DNA of 5,402 nucleotides from assembly GCA_045643425.1 (NCBI GenBank), contig JAZUKW010000078.1, forward strand, positions 1 through 5,402. Reading direction: 5' to 3'. This document shows positions 1 through 4,727 of this stretch, in pieces. Within the stretch, counting starts at the first letter, position 1, and each line of letters begins with the position of its first letter. Position numbers and translations under genes: made by a program. This DNA comes from RGIG426 sp045643425. Lineage in GTDB: Bacteria; Bacillota; Clostridia; Oscillospirales; Acutalibacteraceae. The notes under the pieces were generated by a model. The model was not told where the DNA came from, did no database searches, and saw only the letters and a program-made list of their open reading frames with translations.

Positions 1-539
1 CGGGCCCGCCGATGCAGGTGACCGGACTGACCGTCCCCGCCGGCGGCAACGCGATGGTCGTGTACGAAGCGGCGGTCAACAACTTTGCGCCGCTTGACGT
101 GAGCGGCCCGGTGGTCAACACGGCGTCCGTCTCCGGTGTCGGCATTGCCGCGCCGATCGACGCGACCGCAACCATTTTGCCGGACAGCCGTCCGCAGCTG
201 ACGATTTCCAAATCCCTCTCGCCCACGACCGTGACCGAGAACGGACAAATCACCTACACCTTCGTGATTCAAAACAGCGGTAACGTGGCGACCGATGCGG
301 GCGACAACGTCATTGTCCGCGACACGTTTAACCCGATTCTCGGCCCGATTGCCGTCACGATTGACGGCGTCGGCCGCAACGCAGGCAACGATTACACCTA
401 TACTCCGGCGACCGGCGTGTTTGAAACCGGCCCGACGGCGTTCACCGTTCCTGCCGCCACCTACACCCAAGACCCGACGACCGGCGAATGGATCACAAAC
501 CCCGGCACCACCACCATCACCGTCACCGGCACGGTGTAA
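1..539 (+). CDS. DUF11-repeat surface protein, C-terminal part (5' end outside window)
   Basis: The reading frame is open from position 3 to the TAA at 537-539, so the gene enters from the left. The ATG at 12-14 has codons before it and no ribosome binding site, so it is probably internal. The visible ~178 residues are rich in Thr, Val, Ala, Asn and Gly with almost no Cys or Lys, typical of secreted beta-sandwich repeats. A new repeat begins near residue 66 of the stretch counted from that Met, with PQLTISKSLSP, then TVTENGQITYTFVIQNSGNV, a classic start of a DUF11 / TIGR01451-type repeat. The end matches the usual close of the Clostridia version of this domain: NPILGPI, DYTYTPATGVF, VPAATYTQDPTTGEW, TVTGTV. 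These proteins are thought to be surface-exposed, with unknown ligands. The protein stops at the end of the repeat, with no LPXTG motif, C-terminal helix or SLH domain, so any anchor must lie upstream. Family assignment is from motif recognition; function is not inferred. Confidence 0.85.
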   Translation, partial: GPPMQVTGLTVPAGGNAMVVYEAAVNNFAPLDVSGPVVNTASVSGVGIAAPIDATATILPDSRPQLTISKSLSPTTVTENGQITYTFVIQNSGNVATDAGDNVIVRDTFNPILGPIAVTIDGVGRNAGNDYTYTPATGVFETGPTAFTVPAATYTQDPTTGEWITNPGTTTITVTGTV

Positions 540-557
540 GGGGAAAACGAAAATTGT

Positions 558-583
558 AGGGGACAGCGCCCTCGACGTCCCTT
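558..583. other. Imperfect dyad in the DUF11 3' intergenic region
   Basis: GGGAC (560-564) pairs with GTCCC (577-581), extendable by a G-T and an A-T pair, around a 12-base GC-rich loop. No T-tract follows, so it is a poor intrinsic terminator on either strand. It lies in the only unassigned stretch between the DUF11 stop codon and the next terminator. It may be part of a dispersed intergenic repeat, or an RNA 3' end structure for the DUF11 transcript. A single copy in this window cannot settle this. Confidence 0.3.
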
Positions 584-601
584 TCCAAAAATCCGTAAAA
601 A

Positions 602-629
602 TAAGCCCCTCTCAATCGAGAGGGGCTTA
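602..629 (-). terminator. Rho-independent terminator of the DUF4190/DUF5780-like gene
   Basis: A perfect 12-bp stem (602-613 with 618-629) closes on the 4-base loop AATC. Read on the minus strand it is followed at once by TTTTT (complement of 597-601) and a further T-rich stretch, so it ends the minus-strand gene whose stop codon is at 642-644. On the plus strand the hairpin is followed by GACATAAAC, not a T-run, so it would stop transcripts from the DUF11 gene less well. Confidence 0.9.
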
Positions 630-641
630 GACATAAACTAT

Positions 642-1490
642 TTAAGAAAGTTTTTTCCCTTCATAAATTTCAAGCCATTGTTCGTACAACGGATTTTCCC
701 AAGTGTTTCCGTCAAAATCAGTATACTCGCGTACAATCGCCTTGATTTTCGATATATCTGGGCAATCCGCCGCTAATTCCAACCCGCTATCACTCCCCCA
801 TGTTCCGCCTGAAACAAGATTGATTTCACCAGAGGCTCTACTGATATAGTTCGCGTTGTCAGTAAAATTGTTTGTTTTAATTTTCACGGGAAGATTGTTC
901 TTGTCCCATGCCGCATATGCAAGTTCAACATCCCGAATATCCACCGGAGAATCATTTTTCACAATCGCACGAAGCGCATCCGGATAAAGATATTTGTATG
1001 TTTCATCTTGAATAACATATTTCGTTGAAGTAACGCGCACCTCTTGCTTTGCTAACTCGGCTTCCAACTCCGCCGCCGTCATCTGTTTCTGCGTTTGCGG
1101 TTGTGTAACCACTTCGCTGACAACACCTTCTTCAGAAGCCTCGCTCACAACGCTCGTTTCATCTTCACCAAAAGTTTTCTTCACCGCATGATCCACAGCT
1201 GCAACCGTTGCAATTTGCAACAAAATCGTAAGAATGATAGCGAGCGCACCCATAATCGTTCCGGTAGCCGCCACGCCGACGCTCTTTTTTTGAATCCAAC
1301 TAATCAATCCGAAAATAAGAGCCAACGGTCCCAGCACGTACACAAGAACGCGAATAATCGGAATGAATGACAAAACAATCGCGATAATTCCGAGCACAAG
1401 AGCGGCCGTCCCGAGCCCCGATGTCTTTTTGACAGGTTGCGGAGTTTGCGGAATTTCCGGTTGCTGTACTTGCATTTCTTGATTTTCCAT
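642..1490 (-). CDS. Membrane-anchored protein, DUF4190-like helices plus DUF5780-like C-terminal domain
   Basis: This 282-residue protein is of unknown function. The start at 1490 is fixed by a perfect AGGAGG at 1498-1503, seven bases upstream; the frame stays open to 1652, but that extension crosses the promoter and is not used. Residues 1-24 are a Gln/Pro-rich cytoplasmic tail. Residues about 27-43, 47-66 and 77-99 are hydrophobic helices with Gly-rich starts (LGTAALVLGIIAIVL, TGTIMGALAIIL) as in DUF4190 proteins. Residues 108-150 are an acidic, Gln-rich linker ending in a short helix. Residues about 151-275 resemble DUF5780: YLYPDALRAIVKND, AWDKNNLPVKIK, FDGNTWENPLY. Three helices with a cytoplasmic N-terminus would put this last domain outside the cell; that topology is inferred. 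The gene is more AT-rich than its neighbours, has its own strong promoter and terminator, and is divergent from an XRE regulator that probably controls it. Domain names rest on remembered family patterns. Confidence 0.88.
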   Translation of the reverse strand: MENQEMQVQQPEIPQTPQPVKKTSGLGTAALVLGIIAIVLSFIPIIRVLVYVLGPLALIFGLISWIQKKSVGVAATGTIMGALAIILTILLQIATVAAVDHAVKKTFGEDETSVVSEASEEGVVSEVVTQPQTQKQMTAAELEAELAKQEVRVTSTKYVIQDETYKYLYPDALRAIVKNDSPVDIRDVELAYAAWDKNNLPVKIKTNNFTDNANYISRASGEINLVSGGTWGSDSGLELAADCPDISKIKAIVREYTDFDGNTWENPLYEQWLEIYEGKKLS

Positions 1491-1497
1491 AATCTTT

Positions 1498-1503
1498 CCT
1501 CCT
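1498..1503 (-). promoter_or_regulatory. Shine-Dalgarno site deciding the start at 1490
   Basis: The minus strand carries a full AGGAGG seven bases before the ATG at 1490. No other candidate start in this frame has a comparable site, so the longer reading starting at 1652 can be dropped. The left operator-like palindrome ends only two bases upstream of it. Confidence 0.92.
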
Positions 1504-1505
1504 AA

Positions 1506-1526
1506 AATATACCAAATCGGGATATT
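1506..1526. promoter_or_regulatory. Operator-like palindrome, copy 1 (TATACC-N5-GGGATA)
   Basis: AATATACC (1506-1513) and GGGATATT (1519-1526) form an inverted repeat with 7 of 8 positions paired around a 5-base spacer. The core TATACC-N5-GGGATA is repeated exactly at 1532-1548, with different spacer bases, centre to centre 24 bp. This copy covers the predicted transcription start (about 1523) and the leader of the minus-strand membrane protein gene. It is most likely a binding site for the adjacent XRE protein. The sequence is seen directly; binding is inferred. Confidence 0.65.
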
Positions 1527-1529
1527 CGC

Positions 1530-1550
1530 ATTATACCATTGTGGGATAAT
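1530..1550. promoter_or_regulatory. Operator-like palindrome, copy 2 (TATACC-N5-GGGATA)
   Basis: ATTATACC (1530-1537) and GGGATAAT (1543-1550) pair at 7 of 8 positions around a 5-base spacer. The core is identical to copy 1 and in the same orientation. It covers the whole -10 box and most of the spacer of the minus-strand promoter, a position where a bound repressor would exclude RNA polymerase. It also lies 20-40 bases upstream of the XRE start codon, where that gene's own promoter should be, so autoregulation is plausible. Confidence 0.68.
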
Positions 1551-1558
1551 ATTGTCAA
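1530..1558 (-). promoter_or_regulatory. Consensus sigma-A promoter of the DUF4190/DUF5780-like gene
   Basis: On the minus strand TTGACA (1558-1553) and TATAAT (1535-1530) are separated by exactly 17 bases. A TG dinucleotide one base before TATAAT gives an extended -10. All twelve box positions match the housekeeping consensus. Transcription should start near 1523, giving a leader of about 33 bases with AGGAGG. A promoter this strong usually needs repression, which fits the two palindromes lying over it. Confidence 0.88.
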
Positions 1559-1569
1559 GAGGTGAAATT

Positions 1570-1761
1570 ATGCGATTAAAAGAATTGCGCCTTAAGCGAA
1601 ACATTTCCCAACTGAAATTGGCAATGGATTTGAACACCAACCAAAACACCATCAGCCGCTATGAAACCGGCGAGCGCGAGCCCGGTATTCGTGAACTTAT
1701 CAAAATCGCCGACTATTTCGGCGTGACGGTGGACTATCTCATTGAGCACGACAAAAAATAA
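1570..1761 (+). CDS. Small XRE-family helix-turn-helix regulator
   Basis: This 63-residue protein is essentially one HTH_3 (Cro/CI-type) domain. RLKELRLKRNISQLKLA forms helices 1 and 2, NTNQNTISRYETGEREP carries the recognition helix and the signature turn, and LIKIADYFGVTVDYLIEHD is the usual end. There is no sensor or dimerisation domain, so it probably binds as a dimer or pair of dimers. ATG 1570 is chosen because AAGAGGTGA at 1557-1565 precedes it at normal spacing; the in-frame TTG at 1552 has no such site and sits in the -35 region of the opposite promoter. It is divergent from the membrane protein gene, with two identical palindromes between them, which makes it the likely local repressor. 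No good promoter for it was found: GATAAT at 1545-1550 could be a -10 but lacks a credible -35, and would leave a leader of only about 13 bases. The fold is very secure; the regulatory target is inferred. Confidence 0.93.
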   Translation: MRLKELRLKRNISQLKLAMDLNTNQNTISRYETGEREPGIRELIKIADYFGVTVDYLIEHDKK

Positions 1762-1785
1762 GCCGCAGACGATCGTCTGCGGCTT
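1760..1785. terminator. Bidirectional terminator between XRE gene and cysteine-rich gene
   Basis: A perfect 26-bp palindrome, able to fold with the 4-base loop GATC. It starts within the XRE stop codon (TAA at 1759-1761). On the plus strand TTTT (1784-1787) and a T-rich tail follow. On the minus strand a run of six Ts follows (complement of 1753-1758). The minus-strand gene ends just seven bases away at 1793, so one hairpin serves both convergent genes. Confidence 0.9.
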
Positions 1786-1792
1786 TTCTTAT

Positions 1793-2011
1793 TTACAGCT
1801 TAAATTCTTCTCCGTTTGGGGGAGCGATCGGTTGCACACGGCGGGCGGGCATCCGCTTTAAGGGGTCGTATTCGTAGTTCTTACAGCAAAACGTAGACGC
1901 GACCGCACCGCGCTTGGCGCAAAGGATCGTCTGGCGGTCTGCCACGCGGCGACCGAAATGACAATATTCACATTTCGACTCGATACGGTTGCCGTAAAGC
2001 TTGCGTTTCAT
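1793..2011 (-). CDS. Small cysteine-rich protein, putative metal-binding, function unknown
   Basis: This 72-residue basic protein has no membrane segment or signal peptide. The ATG at 2011 follows an AAAGGGGTGA ribosome site. It has five cysteines: C14-x2-C17 (ECKYC-like context SKCEYCHFG), C31 in LCAKRGAV, and the adjacent pair C42-C43 in TFCCKNYEYDP. The spacing suggests a four-ligand zinc or Fe-S site, though ligation is inferred. The segment ending YDPLKRMPAR resembles a short conserved family seen in Clostridia, recalled only as uncharacterised. The C-terminal 15 residues are Pro-rich and probably disordered. It lies 58 bases downstream of the ylbJ-like gene on the same strand with no terminator between, so it may be read through from it, but it also has a candidate promoter of its own. 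A role in sporulation would rest on position alone. Confidence 0.82.
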   Translation of the reverse strand: MKRKLYGNRIESKCEYCHFGRRVADRQTILCAKRGAVASTFCCKNYEYDPLKRMPARRVQPIAPPNGEEFKL

Positions 2012-2034
2012 CCCGCTCACCCCTTTCTTGTTGC

Positions 2035-2063
2035 AGTATAGCATACGCCGCCGAAAAATGCAA
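2035..2063 (-). promoter_or_regulatory. Candidate promoter of the cysteine-rich gene
   Basis: On the minus strand TATACT (2040-2035) is preceded by TGC, giving an extended -10, and TTGCAT (2063-2058) lies exactly 17 bases upstream. The -10 matches sigma-A at 5 of 6 positions and the -35 at only 3 of 6. The start would be near 2028, about 17 bases before the ATG, just enough to include the ribosome site. The boxes lie in the gap after the ylbJ stop codon. Confidence 0.5.
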
Positions 2064-2069
2064 GAAAAT

Positions 2070-3119
2070 TTATGTTCCTTTTTGCGGCAACGACAAAACG
2101 GCGACGGCAAGTGTCGCGAGCAACGCCGCCGAGCCGGTAAATCCGCAGGAAAACGGCACCACGCGCTCATACGCCGCAGCCGCTGTCGCCACCGGCAGCG
2201 GAAAAAGCCGAAACAGCACCCACGAAAACACAGTGGCGAGCGCGGCGTGCGTAATTCTGGCGGCGAAGAAGTCCCGTGTTAACAGCGGAAAGCGAAACAG
2301 CGCCGCGATCTGTCCGAACACCGACAGCCCGCCGAACCCGATACACGCCGCCAAAAGCAACGCGTTCGGCGCGACGGCGAGGCAGCCCACCGACACCTCC
2401 GACAAAACGGCGGCAACGTCGGTTACGAGCGGCGGCAATCCCACCGCATCCAGCACGGACAAAAAGCCGGTCGTCACCGTTACAAACCCACATACCGTCA
2501 GCATCGCCCGCGCGGCATCCCCTACCGCGACCGCCGCCGCGGAAAGCAGCGGTTTTGGCGGCGACGCAGGCGGCGGCGAAGGACGCGCGTTTCGATGGCC
2601 GCGGCCGCCGATCACACCGATGAAAAGCGCCGCCGTCCATTGTGCCGCCAAAAGCAAAAAGCCGTGAAGCGGATCGCCGAGCAGCTCCGCTCCCACCGTT
2701 CCCACCACGAACGCGGGGCCCGCCACCACACAAAAGCGCATCATACGGCGGGCATCGTCTACTTGCAGTTGCCCGCGCTCGATGAGTTTTGCGCAGGCGG
2801 CGGCTCCGGCAGGATACCCGCCGACAAACGCAAGGCAGATCCCCGCCGCCGTACACCCGGGAAGCCCGAACAGCGCACTCGTCACCCGACCGAGCCTCCT
2901 ACCGATACTGTCCGCAAGCCCGCTTTCCACCAAAAAGAATGCGAGCGCCATAAACGGCAGCAGCGTCGGCACAAGCACGTTTCCGCACACGGCAAGCCCG
3001 CGCGAAACGCCGCTTTTTACGGCGCTCGGAAAAAGCAACAGCACCGCACACAGCACCAAAAAGCCAAAAAGTGCCGCCGCCTTTTTTGTCGTCGTCAACC
3101 GCACCGTTACCGTTTTCAC
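2070..3119 (-). CDS. ylbJ: YlbJ-like sporulation integral membrane protein
   Basis: This 349-residue, very hydrophobic protein has about eight helices (near residues 15-31, 44-66, 83-105, 128-146, 152-172, 205-222, 250-275 and 285-306) and a hydrophobic end at 329-345. It has the two-fold Gate (nucleoside-recognition) pattern. The first half contains NVLVPTLLPFMALAFFL and the hallmark FVGGYPAGAAACAKL (98-112), followed by FCVVAGPAFVVGTVG. The second half carries GFGGLSVFGQIAAL (261-274). This layout is that of YlbJ, a sigma-E-controlled mother-cell membrane protein of Bacillus linked to spore cortex and heat resistance; its substrate is not known. It is shorter than Bacillus YlbJ (about 400 residues). 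The start is a GTG at 3119 behind GGGGGTGA. It lies divergent from yqfC-yqfD with 91 bases between. The gene is very GC-rich and its shadow frames are open for long stretches. Related Gate-domain proteins exist, so the exact orthologue call is less sure than the family. Confidence 0.85.
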   Translation of the reverse strand: MKTVTVRLTTTKKAAALFGFLVLCAVLLLFPSAVKSGVSRGLAVCGNVLVPTLLPFMALAFFLVESGLADSIGRRLGRVTSALFGLPGCTAAGICLAFVGGYPAGAAACAKLIERGQLQVDDARRMMRFCVVAGPAFVVGTVGAELLGDPLHGFLLLAAQWTAALFIGVIGGRGHRNARPSPPPASPPKPLLSAAAVAVGDAARAMLTVCGFVTVTTGFLSVLDAVGLPPLVTDVAAVLSEVSVGCLAVAPNALLLAACIGFGGLSVFGQIAALFRFPLLTRDFFAARITHAALATVFSWVLFRLFPLPVATAAAAYERVVPFSCGFTGSAALLATLAVAVLSLPQKGT

Positions 3120-3160
3120 GCCGTCACCCCCCGCCTTTCATCTCTATTCACGAAGCGGGG

Positions 3161-3188
3161 TATTATTCCCGCCGCCGGCGCATACAGT
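3161..3188 (+). promoter_or_regulatory. Candidate sigma-E (mother-cell) promoter of yqfC-yqfD
   Basis: CATACAGT at 3181-3188 is close to the Bacillus sigma-E -10 consensus (CATACA-T). TATTATT at 3161-3167 matches 6 of 7 positions of the -35 element (K-M-ATATT), with a 13-base spacer against the usual 14-15. No sigma-A promoter is apparent here. The yqfC and yqfD homologues of Bacillus belong to the sigma-E regulon. The start would fall near 3194, just before the AAAGGA ribosome site. Confidence 0.6.
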
Positions 3189-3210
3189 AAAGCGAAAGGA
3201 CGGCGGTAGC

Positions 3211-3477
3211 ATGGCACAAAAGCTCACACAAAACGTCACGTCGTTGCTCGTCTCCTCCGGCGTGCCGCTCCCCGCGATCGCCCATCTTGAGATATTCGGC
3301 GATCGCCGTGTTTTGATGGACGGCACGTGCGAGATCGCGGAATGCGGCGAGGATGCGCTGGTCATACGTGTGGGAAAAAACACCCTGCGGTTTCGGGGGC
3401 GGGAATTGTGTCTTTCCGCCTTTGACAAGGAAAGCGCCGTGCTGGAGGGGCGGTTGTCCTCTATTGAATTTGAATAG
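3211..3477 (+). CDS. yqfC: Sporulation protein YqfC (YabP/YqfC family)
   Basis: This 88-residue protein matches the YabP/YqfC family in length (Bacillus YqfC is about 93) and in layout: a helical N-terminus (residues 1-20, QKLTQNVTSLL), then a run of short beta strands. The recognisable pattern is P-x-I-A-H-L-E-I-F-G-x-x-x-V-L-M-D-G near 21-38, then LVIRVGKNTLRFRGREL, then AVLEGRLSSIEFE at the end, where the family ends in a G-x-I-x-x-I-x-F strand. Its molecular role is not established; homologues are made in the mother cell under sigma-E and it is nearly always beside yqfD. The ATG at 3211 follows AAAGGACGG. The TAG stop (3475-3477) overlaps the ribosome site of yqfD, so the two are translationally coupled and form one operon. 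Confidence 0.92.
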   Translation: MAQKLTQNVTSLLVSSGVPLPAIAHLEIFGDRRVLMDGTCEIAECGEDALVIRVGKNTLRFRGRELCLSAFDKESAVLEGRLSSIEFE

Positions 3478-3481
3478 GAGG
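3476..3481 (+). promoter_or_regulatory. yqfD ribosome binding site overlapping the yqfC stop
   Basis: A perfect AGGAGG begins at the second base of the yqfC TAG codon and lies seven bases before the GTG at 3489. It fixes GTG as the yqfD start, since the next in-frame Met is far into the conserved N-terminal domain, and it indicates translational coupling within the yqfC-yqfD operon. Confidence 0.92.
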
Positions 3482-3488
3482 CGGCAGG

Positions 3489-4679
3489 GTGTTTTTCGAT
3501 CGGATACGCTTACAAACCACCGTTCGCTTTAAAGCCGAGGGCGGCGACGCCAAGCGGCTGATTGCCCGCCTACAGCGTGCCGGCGTGGAGCTGTGGGAGC
3601 TGCGCTTTTTTGAAAACGGCTTTACGGCCTCTTGTACCGCCGCCGACTACAAACGGTTTTTGCCGCCGGTACGGCATACGGGAATGCGCGTATCGCTTCA
3701 AAAAAAGCGCGGGCTGCTCTATCACCTGGCGCGCCGTTGCCGCCGTGTCGGTATTCCCATCGGATTTGCCGTGGCGGTACTGCTGTTTTTGCTCCTTTGC
3801 CCGCGCATTTGGGTGATCGAGCTGCATTGTGAAGACAGCGACGCCACGCTCTCCCCCGCGTTGCAGGAGGAAATTTTCGCGTATCTGGCGGATCACCGCG
3901 TCAAAATCGGCGCGGAGAAGCGATCGCTTTCGCCTCTTGATATTCGCTGGAGCGCGCCGGTGGAGCTGCCGCGCGTCGCCGCGCTGTCGGTCAATTTGTC
4001 CGGCTGTGTGGCGCACGTGTCGGTGTTTCCCCGCACCGTTACGCCGTCGGACGATCTTTCCGACGTGGTGCTGTCTAATTTGGTGGCAACGCGGGACGGC
4101 GTGATCACCCGCTGTGAGGTGACGAGCGGTAAGCGGATCTGTCTTGTCGGCGAGGGCGTCACCAAGGGAACGCTTCTCGCCACCGGCGTAGTGGAGACGG
4201 AGGCCGGCCCGCTGTTGCGACGCGCCACCGGCAAGGTGTTTGCCGAAACCGAGCGCGTCATCAGCGTCACCGTCCCCTTTTGCGAAACGACGGTACAGCC
4301 CTCCGGGAAGACGATTCGCCGCTATACGCTGTCGGGGTTTGGAATGTCCGCGCCGCTGTATACCTCACTTGACGTTGCCGCGTGGCCGTCCGACACGGTC
4401 GTTCGTCCGCTCACGCTATTCGGGCGGGAGATGCCGCTGTCGGTCACACGGCAGACGCTGAAAGAACCGATCACCGTCTCCGTTCGCCGTTCCAAAGCGC
4501 AAGCCAAAGCCGAAGCCATGCGCCGCGAAGCCGTCGCCGCCTCGATGCTGTTCTCCGACGCCACAATCCTCTCCCGCGCCGAAACGGTCACCGCCGACAA
4601 AACCGGCGTTACGCTGACCGCCACCTACAAGGTGACGGAAAACATCGCCGAAGAGGTGCCGGTAAAATTGCGAAAATAA
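3489..4679 (+). CDS. yqfD: Sporulation protein YqfD
   Basis: This 396-residue protein matches the Bacillus YqfD length (about 398). A basic cytoplasmic N-terminal domain (1-88) holds the family pattern G-V-x-L-W-E-L-R-F-x-x-x-G-F-x-A at 32-47 and the basic patch RGLLYHLARRCRRVG. One membrane helix follows at about 91-108. The outer part has the NLVATRDGVITRCEVTSGK segment (197-215) and V-x-x-G-T-L-L-A-T-G-V-V (224-235), a biotinyl/lipoyl-like hammerhead where the family usually has a Gly-Asp turn; here the same site reads VGEGVTKG. The conserved tail runs from TVRRYTLSG-like residues near 276-284 to the closing TENIAEEVPV. The start is GTG with a perfect AGGAGG. It is coupled to yqfC and shares its candidate sigma-E promoter. 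In many Firmicutes phoH and ybeY follow yqfD; here a terminator follows directly and the next gene is on the other strand, so that order is broken. Exact mechanism in spore formation is unknown. Confidence 0.94.
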   Translation: MFFDRIRLQTTVRFKAEGGDAKRLIARLQRAGVELWELRFFENGFTASCTAADYKRFLPPVRHTGMRVSLQKKRGLLYHLARRCRRVGIPIGFAVAVLLFLLLCPRIWVIELHCEDSDATLSPALQEEIFAYLADHRVKIGAEKRSLSPLDIRWSAPVELPRVAALSVNLSGCVAHVSVFPRTVTPSDDLSDVVLSNLVATRDGVITRCEVTSGKRICLVGEGVTKGTLLATGVVETEAGPLLRRATGKVFAETERVISVTVPFCETTVQPSGKTIRRYTLSGFGMSAPLYTSLDVAAWPSDTVVRPLTLFGREMPLSVTRQTLKEPITVSVRRSKAQAKAEAMRREAVAASMLFSDATILSRAETVTADKTGVTLTATYKVTENIAEEVPVKLRK

Positions 4680-4683
4680 AAAG

Positions 4684-4714
4684 AAAACCCCTCCCGAACA
4701 TCGGGAGGGGTTTT
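4684..4714. terminator. Bidirectional terminator between yqfD and the GGGtGRT gene
   Basis: A 14-bp stem (4684-4697 with 4701-4714) has a 3-base loop ACA; its core pairs CCCCTCCCGA with TCGGGAGGGG. TTTTT follows on the plus strand (4711-4715). On the minus strand the stem ends in TTTT and is followed by a further T-rich stretch from the complement of 4674-4682. It begins five bases after the yqfD stop and 14 bases from the convergent gene's stop. Confidence 0.93.
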
Positions 4715-4727
4715 TGTAAAAAGCAAC

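Noticed and set aside
1095..1370. 91-residue plus-strand frame antisense to the membrane protein gene
   Set aside because: It is His/Asn/Arg-rich, has no ribosome site or recognisable motif, and mirrors the hydrophobic helices of the real gene.
1545..1550. GATAAT as a firm -10 box for the XRE gene
   Set aside because: No acceptable -35 lies 16-18 bases upstream and the leader would be about 13 bases, so it is mentioned only as a weak possibility.
1552..1569. TTG start adding six residues to the XRE regulator
   Set aside because: There is no ribosome site before it, whereas AAGAGGTGA precedes the ATG at 1570, and XRE proteins of this type usually start at MRLKELR.
1491..1652. N-terminal extension of the DUF4190/DUF5780-like protein by 54 residues
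   Set aside because: It would translate the promoter, operators and part of the XRE gene, while a perfect AGGAGG sits at the correct distance from the ATG at 1490.
602..1785. The two hairpins as ends of an insertion sequence or integron-like cassette
   Set aside because: The stems differ in sequence, are not inverted copies of each other, have proper T-tracts for termination, and no target duplication or recombinase is present.
2167..2856. Long open frames on both strands within the ylbJ-like gene
   Set aside because: They are Arg/Ala/Pro-rich translations of a very GC-rich gene, without ribosome sites or family resemblance. The ylbJ frame has the membrane helices and Gate motifs.
2782..3210. 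Extended yqfC reading frame starting inside ylbJ
   Set aside because: The upstream part is antisense to ylbJ and crosses the divergent control region. The family alignment and the ribosome site support ATG 3211.
3570..4270. Antisense and alternate frames across yqfD
   Set aside because: Composition matches out-of-frame reading of a GC-rich gene, and YqfD is unmistakable along its whole length.
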